Part shown: positions 34,742-43,338 of the stretch, piece after piece
Layout of the letters: the number at the start of each line of letters is the position of its first letter
How positions within the stretch are numbered: position 1 is the stretch's first letter
From: Lachnospiraceae bacterium G41
GTDB taxonomy: Bacteria; Bacillota; Clostridia; Lachnospirales; Lachnospiraceae
Assembly: GCA_900100245.1 (NCBI GenBank)
Contig: FNEU01000002.1
Span: 186,001 to 250,000 of the forward strand
Direction of reading: 5' to 3'
Length of the DNA: 64,000 bases
The notes under the pieces: model-generated
The model's input: the letters and a program-made list of their open reading frames with translations, nothing else
What the model was told of the DNA's origin: nothing
The model's database searches: none
Program-made: the position numbers and the translations under genes

Positions 34742-35611
34742 ATGATTATGAAAAACAGTATGAAAAAGTTGATAAGTTTAGCCGTTTTTGCATTTTCTGT
34801 ATTTTGTCTTTCAGCATGTAAAGGTAATACAAACAATACCGACCCCGGCAATACTGATTCGGGATCGGACCCCTGGGTTTATGAACCCGCGGAGGTTGCT
34901 CTTCTTCAGATTGAAAACGAAGACGTTTTTGAAAAGGGATATTACGAATACTTCTTTGATTACGAAGGAGAAGGGGATAAATTTTATCAGTTAAGTACCA
35001 AAGCCGTATTCCAAAGAATGTGGGATACCGACACCGAGTGGAAAGTGTATGTTTCGGACAGGAAAATTCACAAAAAATATATAGATTATCTACTTGAGGA
35101 TATCGAGCCTGACCTGATAAATGACGGAGAACTGGAAATTCATTCTGGACAATGGATATATCTGTACTGCGAACACAATTCTTCAAATTCCGATGAGCCA
35201 AACAAATCGGGATACACTATTAAGTATCCTTTCGGTGAAACTCCTGACAGTATTGAAATGACTCCGGACAGTGAGGCTGAATATTTCTTATCAAATTTAT
35301 ATGATTTCAATAAATCGATTAAGGATTATACACTCTTCGATGTGACGGGAGACGGTTATGATGATTATTGCATCGGCCGTATGACCGGAAGCGGAATGGT
35401 AAGGGTTCAGCTTATTGTTTATGATCAGAAGAACCACATTGATTATGTGCTGGACGGATACGATTACAGTTATAAAATTGTCGGCGTTGAGGACGGAAAA
35501 CTTATTGTTGAGGAAATCGGACCGTACGGACTCGATGATTCTTTAATCAAAACAACAACAGGGACTGTAATGATCGATGAAGAAGAGGAACTGGTATTCG
35601 TAAAAGAATAA
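34742..35611 (+). CDS. Lipoprotein with DxTGDG module
   Basis: GGAGG site and ATG 34742; signal MIMKNSMKKLISLAVFAFSV, lipobox LSAC. The N-terminal part carries the EDVFEKGYY / SGQWIYLYC pattern shared with the lipoprotein at 33305; residues about 195-260 carry FDVTGDGYDDYCIGRMTGSG, then VRVQLIVYD and SYKIVGVEDGKLIVEEIGP, the same module as in the lipoprotein at 29250. It thus joins modules that are separate in the other two. 289 aa. A strong terminator follows. Confidence 0.75.
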   Translation: MIMKNSMKKLISLAVFAFSVFCLSACKGNTNNTDPGNTDSGSDPWVYEPAEVALLQIENEDVFEKGYYEYFFDYEGEGDKFYQLSTKAVFQRMWDTDTEWKVYVSDRKIHKKYIDYLLEDIEPDLINDGELEIHSGQWIYLYCEHNSSNSDEPNKSGYTIKYPFGETPDSIEMTPDSEAEYFLSNLYDFNKSIKDYTLFDVTGDGYDDYCIGRMTGSGMVRVQLIVYDQKNHIDYVLDGYDYSYKIVGVEDGKLIVEEIGPYGLDDSLIKTTTGTVMIDEEEELVFVKE

Positions 35612-35625
35612 TCAGAAAGAGAATA

Positions 35626-35673
35626 AAAAGATGCAGGAGGCGACTTAATCGCCAACCCCCTGCATCTTTTTTT
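35626..35673 (+). terminator. Rho-independent terminator
   Basis: Outer stem GATGCAGG/CCTGCATC with an inner GGCGA/TCGCC stem, then seven T. It closes the truB-lipoprotein unit. Confidence 0.85.
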
Positions 35674-35677
35674 ATCA

Positions 35678-35707
35678 TTGACAAAAGTATATACAGAAGT
35701 ATATACT
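35678..35707 (+). promoter_or_regulatory. vapBC promoter and operator
   Basis: TTGACA (35678-35683), 18-base spacer, TATACT (35702-35707). Two copies of AGTATATAC, each nearly self-palindromic (AGTATATACT), lie in the spacer and over the -10: a typical binding pattern for autoregulation by a VapB antitoxin complex. Confidence 0.65.
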
Positions 35708-35727
35708 AATAAAAAAGGAGGTGTAGT

Positions 35728-35961
35728 ATGGATTGTGCAAAAGTATTTACAAATGGCGGAAGCCAGGCAATTCGTCTTCCCAAAACATGTCGTTTTGATA
35801 CGGATGAAGTATTGATAAACAGAATAGGGAATATTGTTATTCTTTGCCCAAAGGAGAATAAATGGGAAAGCATGTTATCGAGTCTGGATTATTTTACAGA
35901 TGATTTTCTGATTGAAACAATTCCTTCGCTGCCGTTAGAGAGTAGGGAGGAAATTAAATGA
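35728..35961 (+). CDS. vapB: VapB-type antitoxin
   Basis: Antitoxin of 77 aa with a swapped-hairpin AbrB-like N-terminus: CAKVFTNGGSQAIRLPKTCR, a pattern typical of VapB/VagC. The C-terminal tail (SSLDYFTDDFLIETIPSLPL) is expected to wrap around the toxin. AAGGAGG upstream. Its stop overlaps the toxin start by 4 bases, the classical toxin-antitoxin arrangement. Confidence 0.9.
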   Translation: MDCAKVFTNGGSQAIRLPKTCRFDTDEVLINRIGNIVILCPKENKWESMLSSLDYFTDDFLIETIPSLPLESREEIK

Positions 35962-36362
35962 TAAAATATATGCTGGATACTAATATTATTGCGTATGCTA
36001 TTAATAAAAGTTCTCCGGAAGTTATATCGAATCTTTTGAAACATAATCCTGAGGAAATATGCATATCAGCGATAACTATGGCGGAGTTGGAATATGGTAT
36101 TATGCATAGTTCTAAACCTGAAAGAAACCGTGCCGCACTTATGATGTTTTTAGCAGAAATATCGGTTGTTTCATTTGATTCGAATGCAGCTTATGATTAT
36201 GGGGTAATAAGACAGGATTTGCAGAATAAAGGGCAACTGATTGGGGCTAATGATATGCTAATTGCAGCACAGGCAAGATCCTTGGGTGTTACTCTTGTGA
36301 CGCATAATGTCAGAGAAATTTCTCGCGTTGAGAATCTTAAATATGAAGACTGGTGCGAGTAA
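35958..36362 (+). CDS. vapC: VapC PIN-domain ribonuclease toxin
   Basis: PIN-domain endoribonuclease of 134 aa. MLDTNIIAYAI holds the first metal-binding Asp; ITMAELEYGI the Glu; IGANDMLIAAQA the next Asp; and VTHNVREISRV the final region. All catalytic acids are present, so the toxin is probably active. Coupled to vapB by an ATGA overlap. No second toxin-antitoxin pair is visible in the window. Confidence 0.92.
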   Translation: MIKYMLDTNIIAYAINKSSPEVISNLLKHNPEEICISAITMAELEYGIMHSSKPERNRAALMMFLAEISVVSFDSNAAYDYGVIRQDLQNKGQLIGANDMLIAAQARSLGVTLVTHNVREISRVENLKYEDWCE

Positions 36363-36367
36363 AGCGT

Positions 36368-37171
36368 TTATCGATTGGCATTTCTATAAGCATAGAAAAT
36401 ATACTGTTGAATGACACCATTGTTAGGCTCATAGATTTTATAATCGAAACCTTTTGGAAAATGTTCTGCCAACGCACGGTTGATCCACACATCTTTGGGA
36501 AAGAAGTTGAGGCGGTGGAAACCGAATAAAGCAATGCAGGAAGCCACTTTGTCGCCGACGCCCTTCATTTTTTTAAGTTCTTCTAATAGTTTTTCGTCGT
36601 CATTAATCTTTTCAAGAGTCTTAAAGTAATTCAAATCTGAATTAACTTTCTCAGCAACTTCAAGAATATAAGGCAATCTATATCCGAGACCGCATTCCGC
36701 CAACTTATTTATTGGTGTAGCAAGTATCTGCACAGGTGTCGGAAATGCATAATTTTCATCATCAATTTTATCCCCGCAGAGCTCGCAGAGTCTTTCAATC
36801 GAAGTCTTTATTGCGGGAATACTTTTTCTTTGAGAGATGATAAAAGAAACGACCATTTCCCATTTATCCTGATTTAATATTCGCATACCTACGGATTGCT
36901 CTGCACAGGTGCATAAAAAGGCGTTGTCTTTTACGGACTTTCTGATGGATGAATAATTTGTATCAAGGTCGAAATATTTATGCCATATCTTTTTAAAATC
37001 ATCCGAAGAGCAGTCAAAATCAAAAGTGTTTTCGCCCATATCTTTTATGGTCAAAACCTTTCCATGGGCAACCACTTTGTATGTATTTTCATCTATTCTG
37101 TTAAATCTGAAGCATTGGCCGCTCTCGGCGATAACGCTTAGATTAAAATCGTCGTCAAAAGTCTTTTTCAT
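36368..37171 (-). CDS. OGG-type 8-oxoguanine DNA glycosylase
   Basis: Bacterial OGG1-like base excision enzyme, 267 aa from ATG 37171 (GAGGAAATC site). The N-terminal OGG_N-like domain (SGQCFRFNRIDENTYKVV) is followed by a helix-hairpin-helix domain with MKGVGDKVASCIALF, where the Lys in GDK corresponds to the catalytic Lys, and by FFPKDVWINRAL with the catalytic Asp. An upstream in-frame ATG at 37231 adds 20 residues without family match. Convergent with vapC (5-base gap), divergent from the SbcD-like gene. Confidence 0.87.
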   Translation of the reverse strand: MKKTFDDDFNLSVIAESGQCFRFNRIDENTYKVVAHGKVLTIKDMGENTFDFDCSSDDFKKIWHKYFDLDTNYSSIRKSVKDNAFLCTCAEQSVGMRILNQDKWEMVVSFIISQRKSIPAIKTSIERLCELCGDKIDDENYAFPTPVQILATPINKLAECGLGYRLPYILEVAEKVNSDLNYFKTLEKINDDEKLLEELKKMKGVGDKVASCIALFGFHRLNFFPKDVWINRALAEHFPKGFDYKIYEPNNGVIQQYIFYAYRNANR

Positions 37172-37239
37172 ATTGATTTCCTCATTTACATACAAAATTT
37201 TAGATGAGTATCTTTCTTTTTTCAAGAACAAGAAATATA

Positions 37240-37268
37240 TATTTTTTCGCTATGGGCTATGGTATAAT
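37240..37268 (+). promoter_or_regulatory. Extended -10 promoter for the sbcD-like gene
   Basis: TGGTATAAT at 37260-37268 is an extended -10 element with a poor -35. It lies 48 bases before the ATG at 37316, in the divergent spacer. Confidence 0.5.
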
Positions 37269-37315
37269 TAATCGTGTGCGGATTAAAGATTTAAAAGAAA
37301 AAAACGGAGAAAAAA

Positions 37316-38437
37316 ATGAAGATTATCCACACGGCGGATTTACATCTTGATTCGTCGATGAAAACACATTTAGAGGGCGAAAAAGCAAGTAGGCGTAAAG
37401 ACGAACTTACGCTTAATTTCGCACGCCTTTGCGAGTCTGCCGAAGACCTTGGCGTAAAGGCGATTATTATCGCCGGCGATCTTTTTGACACGAAGAGTGT
37501 GGCTAAAAAAGTTGCAAGCATTGTTCTTACACAGATAAACAAATACAAAGACATAGATTTTTATTATCTTCGCGGCAATCATGACAGGGAAAGTTTTATA
37601 AGCTTCATAAAAGGTAACGGAGATGTTCCCGCGAACTTCCACATGTTCGAAGATGAGTGGACATCATATGTATTAAATCCTGCATCGACCGGTAAAAAGA
37701 TAAAGCTTTACGGCGCAGAATTTAACGACAATGTTTCCTCACTCATGAAACTTTTTACCGCTGATTTTGATGATATAAATATCGTTACGCTTCATGGTCA
37801 GGAGAATGAGTATAAAGGGAAAGACAAGACCGAGACGGTTCCGATATCGGAGCTTCGCGGCAGGGGCATAGATTATCTTGCGCTCGGTCATGTGCATGAG
37901 TACAAGCTTAAAACTCTTGATTCAAGAGGCATATACTGCTATCCCGGCTGTCTTGAGGGCAGGGGTTTTGACGAGTGCGGAGACCACGGCTTCGTTCTTT
38001 TAGACGTGGATGAAGAAAAGGGCGATATCATTCCTTCGTTCGTTGATTTCGCATTCAGAAAACTTCACACGGTGGATGTTGATATTTCGGGCCTCGACAA
38101 TTCGGGCGAAATCATAGAAAAGGTTAAAAGAGATCTTTTAGAAAAAAGATACAGCGAAAGAGACATGATAAAAATCCGCTTAATCGGAAATGTCGATGAG
38201 AACGCTGAGGTAAATGAGAACTTAATTGCAACGGCGGTAATGGATGATTTCTTTTTCGTAAAAGCCAAAAACGAAAGCCGCGTGAGCGTTGATTTTAGAA
38301 AGTACGCGCTTGACGAATCTTTGAAGGGCTTCTTTATCCGTCTCGTCGAAGAGTCTGACGAAATAGATGCAGAGACCAAAGGACAGATAGTACGCATGGG
38401 ACTTAGAGCACTTTCCGGAGAGGAGATTATACAATGA
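37316..38437 (+). CDS. SbcD/YhaO-like DNA repair phosphoesterase
   Basis: Calcineurin-like metallophosphoesterase subunit of an Mre11-type nuclease, 373 aa. The metal ligands stand in KIIHTADLHLDS, IIAGDLFDT, YLRGNHDRE, and the LGHVHEYK His pair; ELRGRGIDYLALGHVHEY is typical of the YhaO branch. The C-terminal 120 residues bind the partner ATPase. AACGGAGAAAAA upstream. It overlaps the large ATPase gene by 4 bases. Confidence 0.9.
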   Translation: MKIIHTADLHLDSSMKTHLEGEKASRRKDELTLNFARLCESAEDLGVKAIIIAGDLFDTKSVAKKVASIVLTQINKYKDIDFYYLRGNHDRESFISFIKGNGDVPANFHMFEDEWTSYVLNPASTGKKIKLYGAEFNDNVSSLMKLFTADFDDINIVTLHGQENEYKGKDKTETVPISELRGRGIDYLALGHVHEYKLKTLDSRGIYCYPGCLEGRGFDECGDHGFVLLDVDEEKGDIIPSFVDFAFRKLHTVDVDISGLDNSGEIIEKVKRDLLEKRYSERDMIKIRLIGNVDENAEVNENLIATAVMDDFFFVKAKNESRVSVDFRKYALDESLKGFFIRLVEESDEIDAETKGQIVRMGLRALSGEEIIQ

Positions 38438-40884
38438 AACTGATTTCCTGTTATGTTTCCGGATTCGGAAAAATCCATGATGAAAAATTTGATTTTAATG
38501 ACGGACTCAATGTGTTCTGCGAAGACAACGGCTTCGGCAAGAGCACGCTGGCTTCGTTTATTAAAGTTATGCTTTACGGCTTTGAAGATGAGAATAAAAA
38601 GAGCCTGAAAGACAAAGAAAGAGAAAAATTCCGCCCCTGGAACAACGGCATTTACGGCGGAAGCATTACTTTCGAATATGAGGGCAAAGAATACGAAGTA
38701 TCGAGGACCTTTGGCAGGAACGATGCGAGTGATTCGTTTGAAGTCAGGGAACTTCCGTCCAATGCTGTAAGCAACGCATTTGAAAAGAAGTCTCTTGGCA
38801 ACAGTATTTTTGGAATTGATAAGGATTCTTTTTTCAGAACGGCTTATATCGCATCGCCCGATTTGCAGAAAAACGACGGTTCAGTAACCGATTCAATCCG
38901 AGCTAAGTTAGGTAATCTTACCGATGCAACAGACGATATCAACAATTTCGATACCGCGTGTGCAAGATTTGAAAAGAAATTAAACGAGTATTCTCCCGAC
39001 AGAAAACCCGGGAAAATCAAATGTCTTCAGATTGAACTCTCGGAAGAGAACAACCGCTTCAGAAGTCTGGAAGATACCGAAAAAGCCACGGATATTCTTG
39101 AGGGCCAGATAATGGCACAGACAGAGAGAATCGACAACGACCGCCGCAAGATTAAAGATCTTAAAAGAAAAGAATCCGAGGTAATGAAAGCGGATTCCAT
39201 AAAAGCGAAGAAAAAAATGTATGATTCGCTTAAAAAAGAGTACGAGGAAAGCCGTCAGAAGACAGATGAGATATTTGATTTCTTCGCAGGCCACGTTCCT
39301 CCTCTATCCGATATCAACGCAGTCAGAGACAAGGGCATTAAGATGAAACATCTCAAAGAAGAGATGAGAGAAAATGCAATTGTCAAAGACGAAAAGTGGA
39401 ATACGCTTGAAGACAAATTTAAAAACGGAACCTGCAGCGAAGAAGAGGTTAAAAAATATATTTCTCTCTGGAACGAAACCCAGACTAAAAAGCATGATGT
39501 ATTGGGCAGGGAAAATGCTCTAAATAACGAAGCTGAAGAGTTTATCAAACAACAGAAAGAAGAGCAGAAGGATAAATACGAGAAAGGCCTCGAGGCTTTC
39601 CGCTTAAGCGAGAAAAAGAGAAAGACAAAGCTTGTAATCTTTTTAATCCTTGCACTTCTTTTCTTTGGCACGGCTATTTTCTTTACGGTACTCGGAATAA
39701 GAGGCATGCGTGATTCGTTTATTCTTATTCCCGAAGTGGCTGCGTTTCTTTTAGGATTAATATTCGTAATTTTGATTTTGGTCATGAGACTCTTTAAGAA
39801 GGGCGAGTTTAACCTAAAGCGCGATACGGATATTACAAGGGACGAGGCGATTTCGCGCGTTGATTCCTCACATTTTACGAGAAATGTAATAAAGTCCGGA
39901 AGAGACGACATTCTCTTCGCCAACAATCAGGTTAAAAACTTCTTGGACAAATATAAAGTTCCTTTCAACGAAAATACCGTGACAGACGATCTGGTTAATC
40001 TTTATGAAGACGTAAAGGTTTATACCGAGGGCAAAAAGAAAATCGAAACCTTCGAAAAATGCAAGGCAGAATATGAAAAGAACGAGAGCGAAGTGAACGA
40101 ATTTTTTGCCCTGATCGGAAAGAGCGGAAGTGCTGCAAACGATGAGCAGCTCGACGAGTATCAGAAGAAGTCTGTCAGGTTCGTTTCTTCGATGGAAGAA
40201 AGCGAAAGAAAAAAGAATATTTTAGTGCAATTTGAGTCGGAAAATGATATAACAGAGATATGTAAGGAATTGCCTGAAGATTTGCCCGATATCGATGACT
40301 TAAGAGACGAAGTTTCGGAGCTTGAAGAAGAGATTGATAAAGAGTCCGATGCTCTCCTTAATTTCAGAAAACGTCTTGAGGAGAGACAGGAAGAACGTGA
40401 TTCTCTTTTAGGATTGGGCGTTAAGATCGACGAGGACAAAGAGAAGCTCGAGGAGTACGAAAAAGACTATGCTCTGATGCAAAAGACTTTAGAGTTTCTT
40501 ACCAAGGCAAAGAACGAGCTTTCCTTAAAATATACCGGACCGACCATGGAAGGTTTCAAAAAGTATTCGGAGTATTTTGAAGAGGAAGATACAGACAGCT
40601 TCAGAATTGATACCGATTTAAACCTTACCAAGACCGAAGAAGGCATGCAGCGCCGCATAAGCGATTTAAGCCTCGGCCTTCAGGAAGTAACGGATTTCTG
40701 TTTAAGACTTGCTTTAATTGATGCAATGTATCAGAAAGAAAAACCTTTTGTGATTTTGGATGATCCGTTCGTAAATTACGATGAGAGCAATCTTTCTGGT
40801 GCCATGAAAGTGCTTGAAAGGGTTTCCGAGGATTACCAGATAATATATTTTACCTGCCATGAAAGCAGAACAAAGAGGGGTTAA
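38434..40884 (+). CDS. SbcC/YhaN-like Rad50-family ATPase with membrane hairpin
   Basis: AAA-type ATPase of 816 aa. The Walker A variant is NGFGKSTLASFIK, with N-terminal ISCYVSGFGKIHDEKFDFND. Long coiled coils occupy residues about 190-400 and 460-690. Two hydrophobic helices (LVIFLILALLFFGTAIFFTV and FILIPEVAAFLLGLIFVILI) stand in the middle of the coils, as in YhaN. The signature LSLGLQEVTDFCLRLA and Walker B VILDDPFVNYDE are near the C-terminus. It partners with the phosphoesterase just upstream; DNA-end processing is inferred from the family. Confidence 0.9.
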   Translation: MKLISCYVSGFGKIHDEKFDFNDGLNVFCEDNGFGKSTLASFIKVMLYGFEDENKKSLKDKEREKFRPWNNGIYGGSITFEYEGKEYEVSRTFGRNDASDSFEVRELPSNAVSNAFEKKSLGNSIFGIDKDSFFRTAYIASPDLQKNDGSVTDSIRAKLGNLTDATDDINNFDTACARFEKKLNEYSPDRKPGKIKCLQIELSEENNRFRSLEDTEKATDILEGQIMAQTERIDNDRRKIKDLKRKESEVMKADSIKAKKKMYDSLKKEYEESRQKTDEIFDFFAGHVPPLSDINAVRDKGIKMKHLKEEMRENAIVKDEKWNTLEDKFKNGTCSEEEVKKYISLWNETQTKKHDVLGRENALNNEAEEFIKQQKEEQKDKYEKGLEAFRLSEKKRKTKLVIFLILALLFFGTAIFFTVLGIRGMRDSFILIPEVAAFLLGLIFVILILVMRLFKKGEFNLKRDTDITRDEAISRVDSSHFTRNVIKSGRDDILFANNQVKNFLDKYKVPFNENTVTDDLVNLYEDVKVYTEGKKKIETFEKCKAEYEKNESEVNEFFALIGKSGSAANDEQLDEYQKKSVRFVSSMEESERKKNILVQFESENDITEICKELPEDLPDIDDLRDEVSELEEEIDKESDALLNFRKRLEERQEERDSLLGLGVKIDEDKEKLEEYEKDYALMQKTLEFLTKAKNELSLKYTGPTMEGFKKYSEYFEEEDTDSFRIDTDLNLTKTEEGMQRRISDLSLGLQEVTDFCLRLALIDAMYQKEKPFVILDDPFVNYDESNLSGAMKVLERVSEDYQIIYFTCHESRTKRG

Positions 40885-40887
40885 GTT

Positions 40888-41319
40888 ATGGATGAAAAAG
40901 ATTCTAAAAGACTAAAAAGCATTTATGTTGGTCAGATAATCGACAGAGTTATTCTGATACTTGTATTTTTCCTGTTAATCGGAAATCTGGTCGGAACGAT
41001 ATATCTCGGAGTTCAGATTAAAAACTTCGCCAATATGCTTGAGCCGGCTCTCGAGGTTTTAAACGATATAGATGTCGAGGGACTCAACAAAACAATCAGT
41101 ACATTAAACAATGCGGTGGATGTATTTAAGATTAATGAAACACTTGATGCTATCGCCAAGCTGGATTTCGACGGATTCAGCAAAGTATTAAACGGTATAG
41201 ATGTCGACAAGCTGAATACTACGCTTGAGAAAATAGATGATGCTGCCCAGTTTATGAAGCGTATAGGCGACGGAATGAATAATTTCCTGAATCAGTTCGG
41301 CATAAATATTGGTAAATAA
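40888..41319 (+). CDS. Membrane-anchored protein with short repeats
   Basis: Protein of 143 aa. One helix at about residues 18-40 follows a basic N-terminus. The rest is amphipathic and contains three similar units: DVEGLNKTISTLNNAVD, DFDGFSKVLNGI, and DVDKLNTTLEKIDDAAQ, a rod-like helical pattern seen in phage tape or methyl-accepting-type linkers. I do not recognise a family. It starts 3 bases after the SbcC-like gene, so it may act with it at the membrane. Confidence 0.7.
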   Translation: MDEKDSKRLKSIYVGQIIDRVILILVFFLLIGNLVGTIYLGVQIKNFANMLEPALEVLNDIDVEGLNKTISTLNNAVDVFKINETLDAIAKLDFDGFSKVLNGIDVDKLNTTLEKIDDAAQFMKRIGDGMNNFLNQFGINIGK

Positions 41320-41349
41320 TTTTCATCTTAAATACAAGGAGGAAAGATT

Positions 41350-41826
41350 ATGAAACTTTTAAAAGAATTTAAGGAATTTGCTTTGAAGGGCAACGTTATG
41401 GATATGGCTATCGGTGTTATCATCGGCGGCGCATTCTCCGCAATCGTTACAGCACTTACAACCTGCTTTATCAATCCTTTGATTAACAGTGTGGGTGGCG
41501 CAGAAGTTGCAGGTGCAATCAAACTTCCCTGGGTAGATTACTCAGGACTTGATTCCGAAGCAGCACTTGCTTTATCGCTTAACTACGGCGGATTCATTAC
41601 AGCAGTAATTAATTTCCTTATTTTAGCAGTTATTCTTTTCATTATGCTTAAAGCTATCAATACCGCTACAAAGGCAGCAGAGGCAGCAGCAGCTAAGCTT
41701 AAAAAGGATAAAGAGGAAGAAGAGGCAGCAGCTCCCACTACTAAGATTTGTCCTTTCTGTAAGAGCGAAATCAATATCGAAGCTACAAAGTGTCCTCACT
41801 GTACATCAGATCAGCCTGCTGAATAA
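41350..41826 (+). CDS. mscL: Large-conductance mechanosensitive channel MscL with zinc-ribbon tail
   Basis: Osmotic safety valve, 158 aa. The N-terminal part is canonical: LLKEFKEFALKGNVMDMAIG with the first pore helix (GVIIGGAFSAIVTALTTCFI), a periplasmic loop and the second helix (FITAVINFLILAVILFIMLK). The C-terminal 30 residues, CPFC...CPHC, form a zinc ribbon after an Ala/Glu/Lys helix, an extension found in some Clostridia. A perfect AAGGAGGAAAG site precedes it. Closed by a terminator. Confidence 0.95.
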   Translation: MKLLKEFKEFALKGNVMDMAIGVIIGGAFSAIVTALTTCFINPLINSVGGAEVAGAIKLPWVDYSGLDSEAALALSLNYGGFITAVINFLILAVILFIMLKAINTATKAAEAAAAKLKKDKEEEEAAAPTTKICPFCKSEINIEATKCPHCTSDQPAE

Positions 41827-41852
41827 TAGAAAATACAATTTACGATATTTCA

Positions 41853-41888
41853 AAATCCCCCGGTCAGAAAGATTGGGGGATTTGTTTT
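41853..41888 (+). terminator. Terminator after mscL
   Basis: AAATCCCCC/GGGGGATTT stem, 13-nt loop, followed by a T-rich tail. Confidence 0.82.
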
Positions 41889-41947
41889 GTGCGAATACAT
41901 CATCTTGTATACGTTAAGAATATTATATAAATACAGGGAAATTTATG

Positions 41948-41976
41948 TTGACACCTAAGTGCACTTTTTGTATAAT
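41948..41976 (+). promoter_or_regulatory. Consensus promoter of the rplM-rpsI operon
   Basis: TTGACA (41948-41953), exactly 17 bases, TATAAT (41971-41976): a perfect sigma-A promoter. The transcript would start near 41983. Confidence 0.9.
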
Positions 41977-41982
41977 GTTTCG

Positions 41983-42120
41983 TGCGAGTCTTCGACTATT
42001 GTTAGCCCGATAGTTCGAAGAATTGAGTGAAAAGTTGACCGGCGGCCCGGACATCCGACGGTTTGACAATAAATGTAAAAACCCTTAAACGGTGGATGGA
42101 GACCGTTTCCGGGTCAGACT
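41983..42120 (+). ncRNA. Structured 5' leader of rplM (L13-leader type)
   Basis: About 150 nt of leader. Hairpin 1: CTTCGACTAT/ATAGTTCGAAG (41990-42020, one bulge). Hairpin 2: AAACGGT/ACCGTTT (42087-42108), enclosed by CCCGGA (42046-42051) pairing with TCCGGG (42108-42113). Ribosomal protein L13 is known to regulate its own operon through such leaders in Firmicutes. No Rho-independent terminator hairpin is obvious, so control could be translational. Confidence 0.65.
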
Positions 42121-42137
42121 AATGGAGGATATTAAAA

Positions 42138-42566
42138 ATGAAATCTTATATGGCAAGCCCTGCTACCATTGAGAGAAAATGGTATGTAGTAGATGCTGAA
42201 GGCCAGACACTCGGCCGTTTAGCTAGCGAGGTTGCTAAGGTGTTAAGAGGAAAGAACAAACCCACCTTTACTCCTCACATCGATACAGGTGATTATGTAA
42301 TCATCATCAACGCAGAGAAAATTCAGGTTACAGGTAAGAAGATGAACCAGAAGACATACTTCAGCCACTCCGATTACGTAGGCGGTGCAAAGGAAGTAAC
42401 TCTTAAAGAGAAACTTGCTAAACATCCCGAAGAAGTAATCGAGCATGCAGTAATCGGTATGCTTCCCAAAGGACCTTTAGGAAGAGAAATGTACAAGAAG
42501 TTATTCGTGTATGCCGGACCTGATCACAAGCATCAGGCTCAGAAGCCCGAAGTATTAACATTTTAA
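42138..42566 (+). CDS. rplM: 50S ribosomal protein L13
   Basis: Large-subunit protein, 142 aa. The N-terminus [20 protein letters not shown] and the core [29 protein letters not shown] and [20 protein letters not shown] are all typical. TGGAGGATATT ribosome site. First gene of the rplM-rpsI operon. Confidence 0.98.
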   Translation: MKSYMASPATIERKWYVVDAEGQTLGRLASEVAKVLRGKNKPTFTPHIDTGDYVIIINAEKIQVTGKKMNQKTYFSHSDYVGGAKEVTLKEKLAKHPEEVIEHAVIGMLPKGPLGREMYKKLFVYAGPDHKHQAQKPEVLTF

Positions 42567-42596
42567 ACCTGAAGTTTTAATAGGAGGATATTGATA

Positions 42597-42998
42597 ATGG
42601 CTAAGAAAGCTACAGAAAAGTTCTACGGAACAGGCAGAAGAAAAAAATCAATTGCCAGAGTATACATCATGCCCGGCAAAGGAAATATAACTGTTAATAA
42701 AAGAGATATCGATGATTACTTCGGTATGGAAACATTAAAGGTTGTTGTACGTCAGCCCCTTGAAGCTTTAAACGCTACAGATAAGTTCGACGTAATCGTT
42801 ACCGTAAAGGGTGGCGGAACAACAGGCCAGGCAGGCGCCATCAGACATGGTCTTGCACGTGCACTTGTTAAAGCAGATGAAGACAACAGACAGATTCTTA
42901 AGAAAGAGGGTTACTTAACAAGAGATCCTCGTATGAAAGAAAGAAAGAAATACGGTCTCAAGGCTGCGAGACGTGCACCTCAGTTCAGCAAGCGTTAA
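42597..42998 (+). CDS. rpsI: 30S ribosomal protein S9
   Basis: Small-subunit protein of 133 aa. [20 protein letters not shown], the [20 protein letters not shown] core and the C-terminal RAPQFSKR tail that reaches the P-site tRNA are present. ATG 42597 (MAKKATEK) follows a TAGGAGG site; the ATG 6 bases earlier is not used by the family. Ends with a strong terminator. Confidence 0.98.
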   Translation: MAKKATEKFYGTGRRKKSIARVYIMPGKGNITVNKRDIDDYFGMETLKVVVRQPLEALNATDKFDVIVTVKGGGTTGQAGAIRHGLARALVKADEDNRQILKKEGYLTRDPRMKERKKYGLKAARRAPQFSKR

Positions 42999-43008
42999 TA
43001 TGGCTTAC

Positions 43009-43044
43009 AAACCCCGAAAAATCAATACTTTTCGGGGTTTTTTA
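43009..43044 (+). terminator. Terminator of the ribosomal operon
   Basis: AAACCCCGAAAA/TTTTCGGGGTTT stem, 8-nt loop, six or more T. Confidence 0.92.
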
Positions 43045-43091
43045 TTTTGTAAGTATTTATATGATTTTGACCTGATTTATTCCATTTTTTA

Positions 43092-43140
43092 GGGGTTAAA
43101 CAGGGGTTAAATTCAAAAATGGGTTAAATTATGGGTTTAA
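43092..43140 (+). repeat. Four GGGTTAAA-type repeats between rpsI and parB
   Basis: GGGGTTAAA at 43092 and 43103, GGGTTAAA at 43121, GGGTTTAA at 43133. The spacing of 11, 18 and 12 bases places them on roughly the same face of the helix for two pairs. The spacer 43045-43338 has otherwise only the hairpin at 43286. Iteron-like binding sites, an integration remnant or chance are all possible. Confidence 0.5.
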
Positions 43141-43285
43141 GATAGGGAACAAAGTAGTTCGAAAAATCCGTATTTTTAATCCCCTCGTTCAAAAGGTATA
43201 TTATTACCGTCTTCAGACTCTTCGCTTTTGAAGTAGTTTGTCATAATTTGTCTTAATCTGACGAAACGAAACATAGTTTATACCG

Positions 43286-43318
43286 ACACTCAGTACCGGT
43301 TTTGTACTGAGTGTTTTT
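43286..43318 (+). terminator. Perfect hairpin with T-tract ahead of parB
   Basis: ACACTCAGTAC/GTACTGAGTGT (11 bp, 7-nt loop) and TTTT. It ends only about 6 bases before the parB ribosome site, so it either ends an upstream transcript or acts as an attenuator in the parB leader. Confidence 0.7.
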
Positions 43319-43338
43319 ACGTTTAGGAGGATTAAGAC

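Noticed and set aside
39255-39926. 223-codon minus-strand frame inside the SbcC-like gene
   Set aside because: Shadow of the coding strand; Ser/Phe/Lys-rich with no family motif.
43045-43338. Duplicate of the tRNA-Glu 3' end as an attachment site
   Set aside because: No stretch matching the T-arm or acceptor end of the tRNA was found in this spacer.
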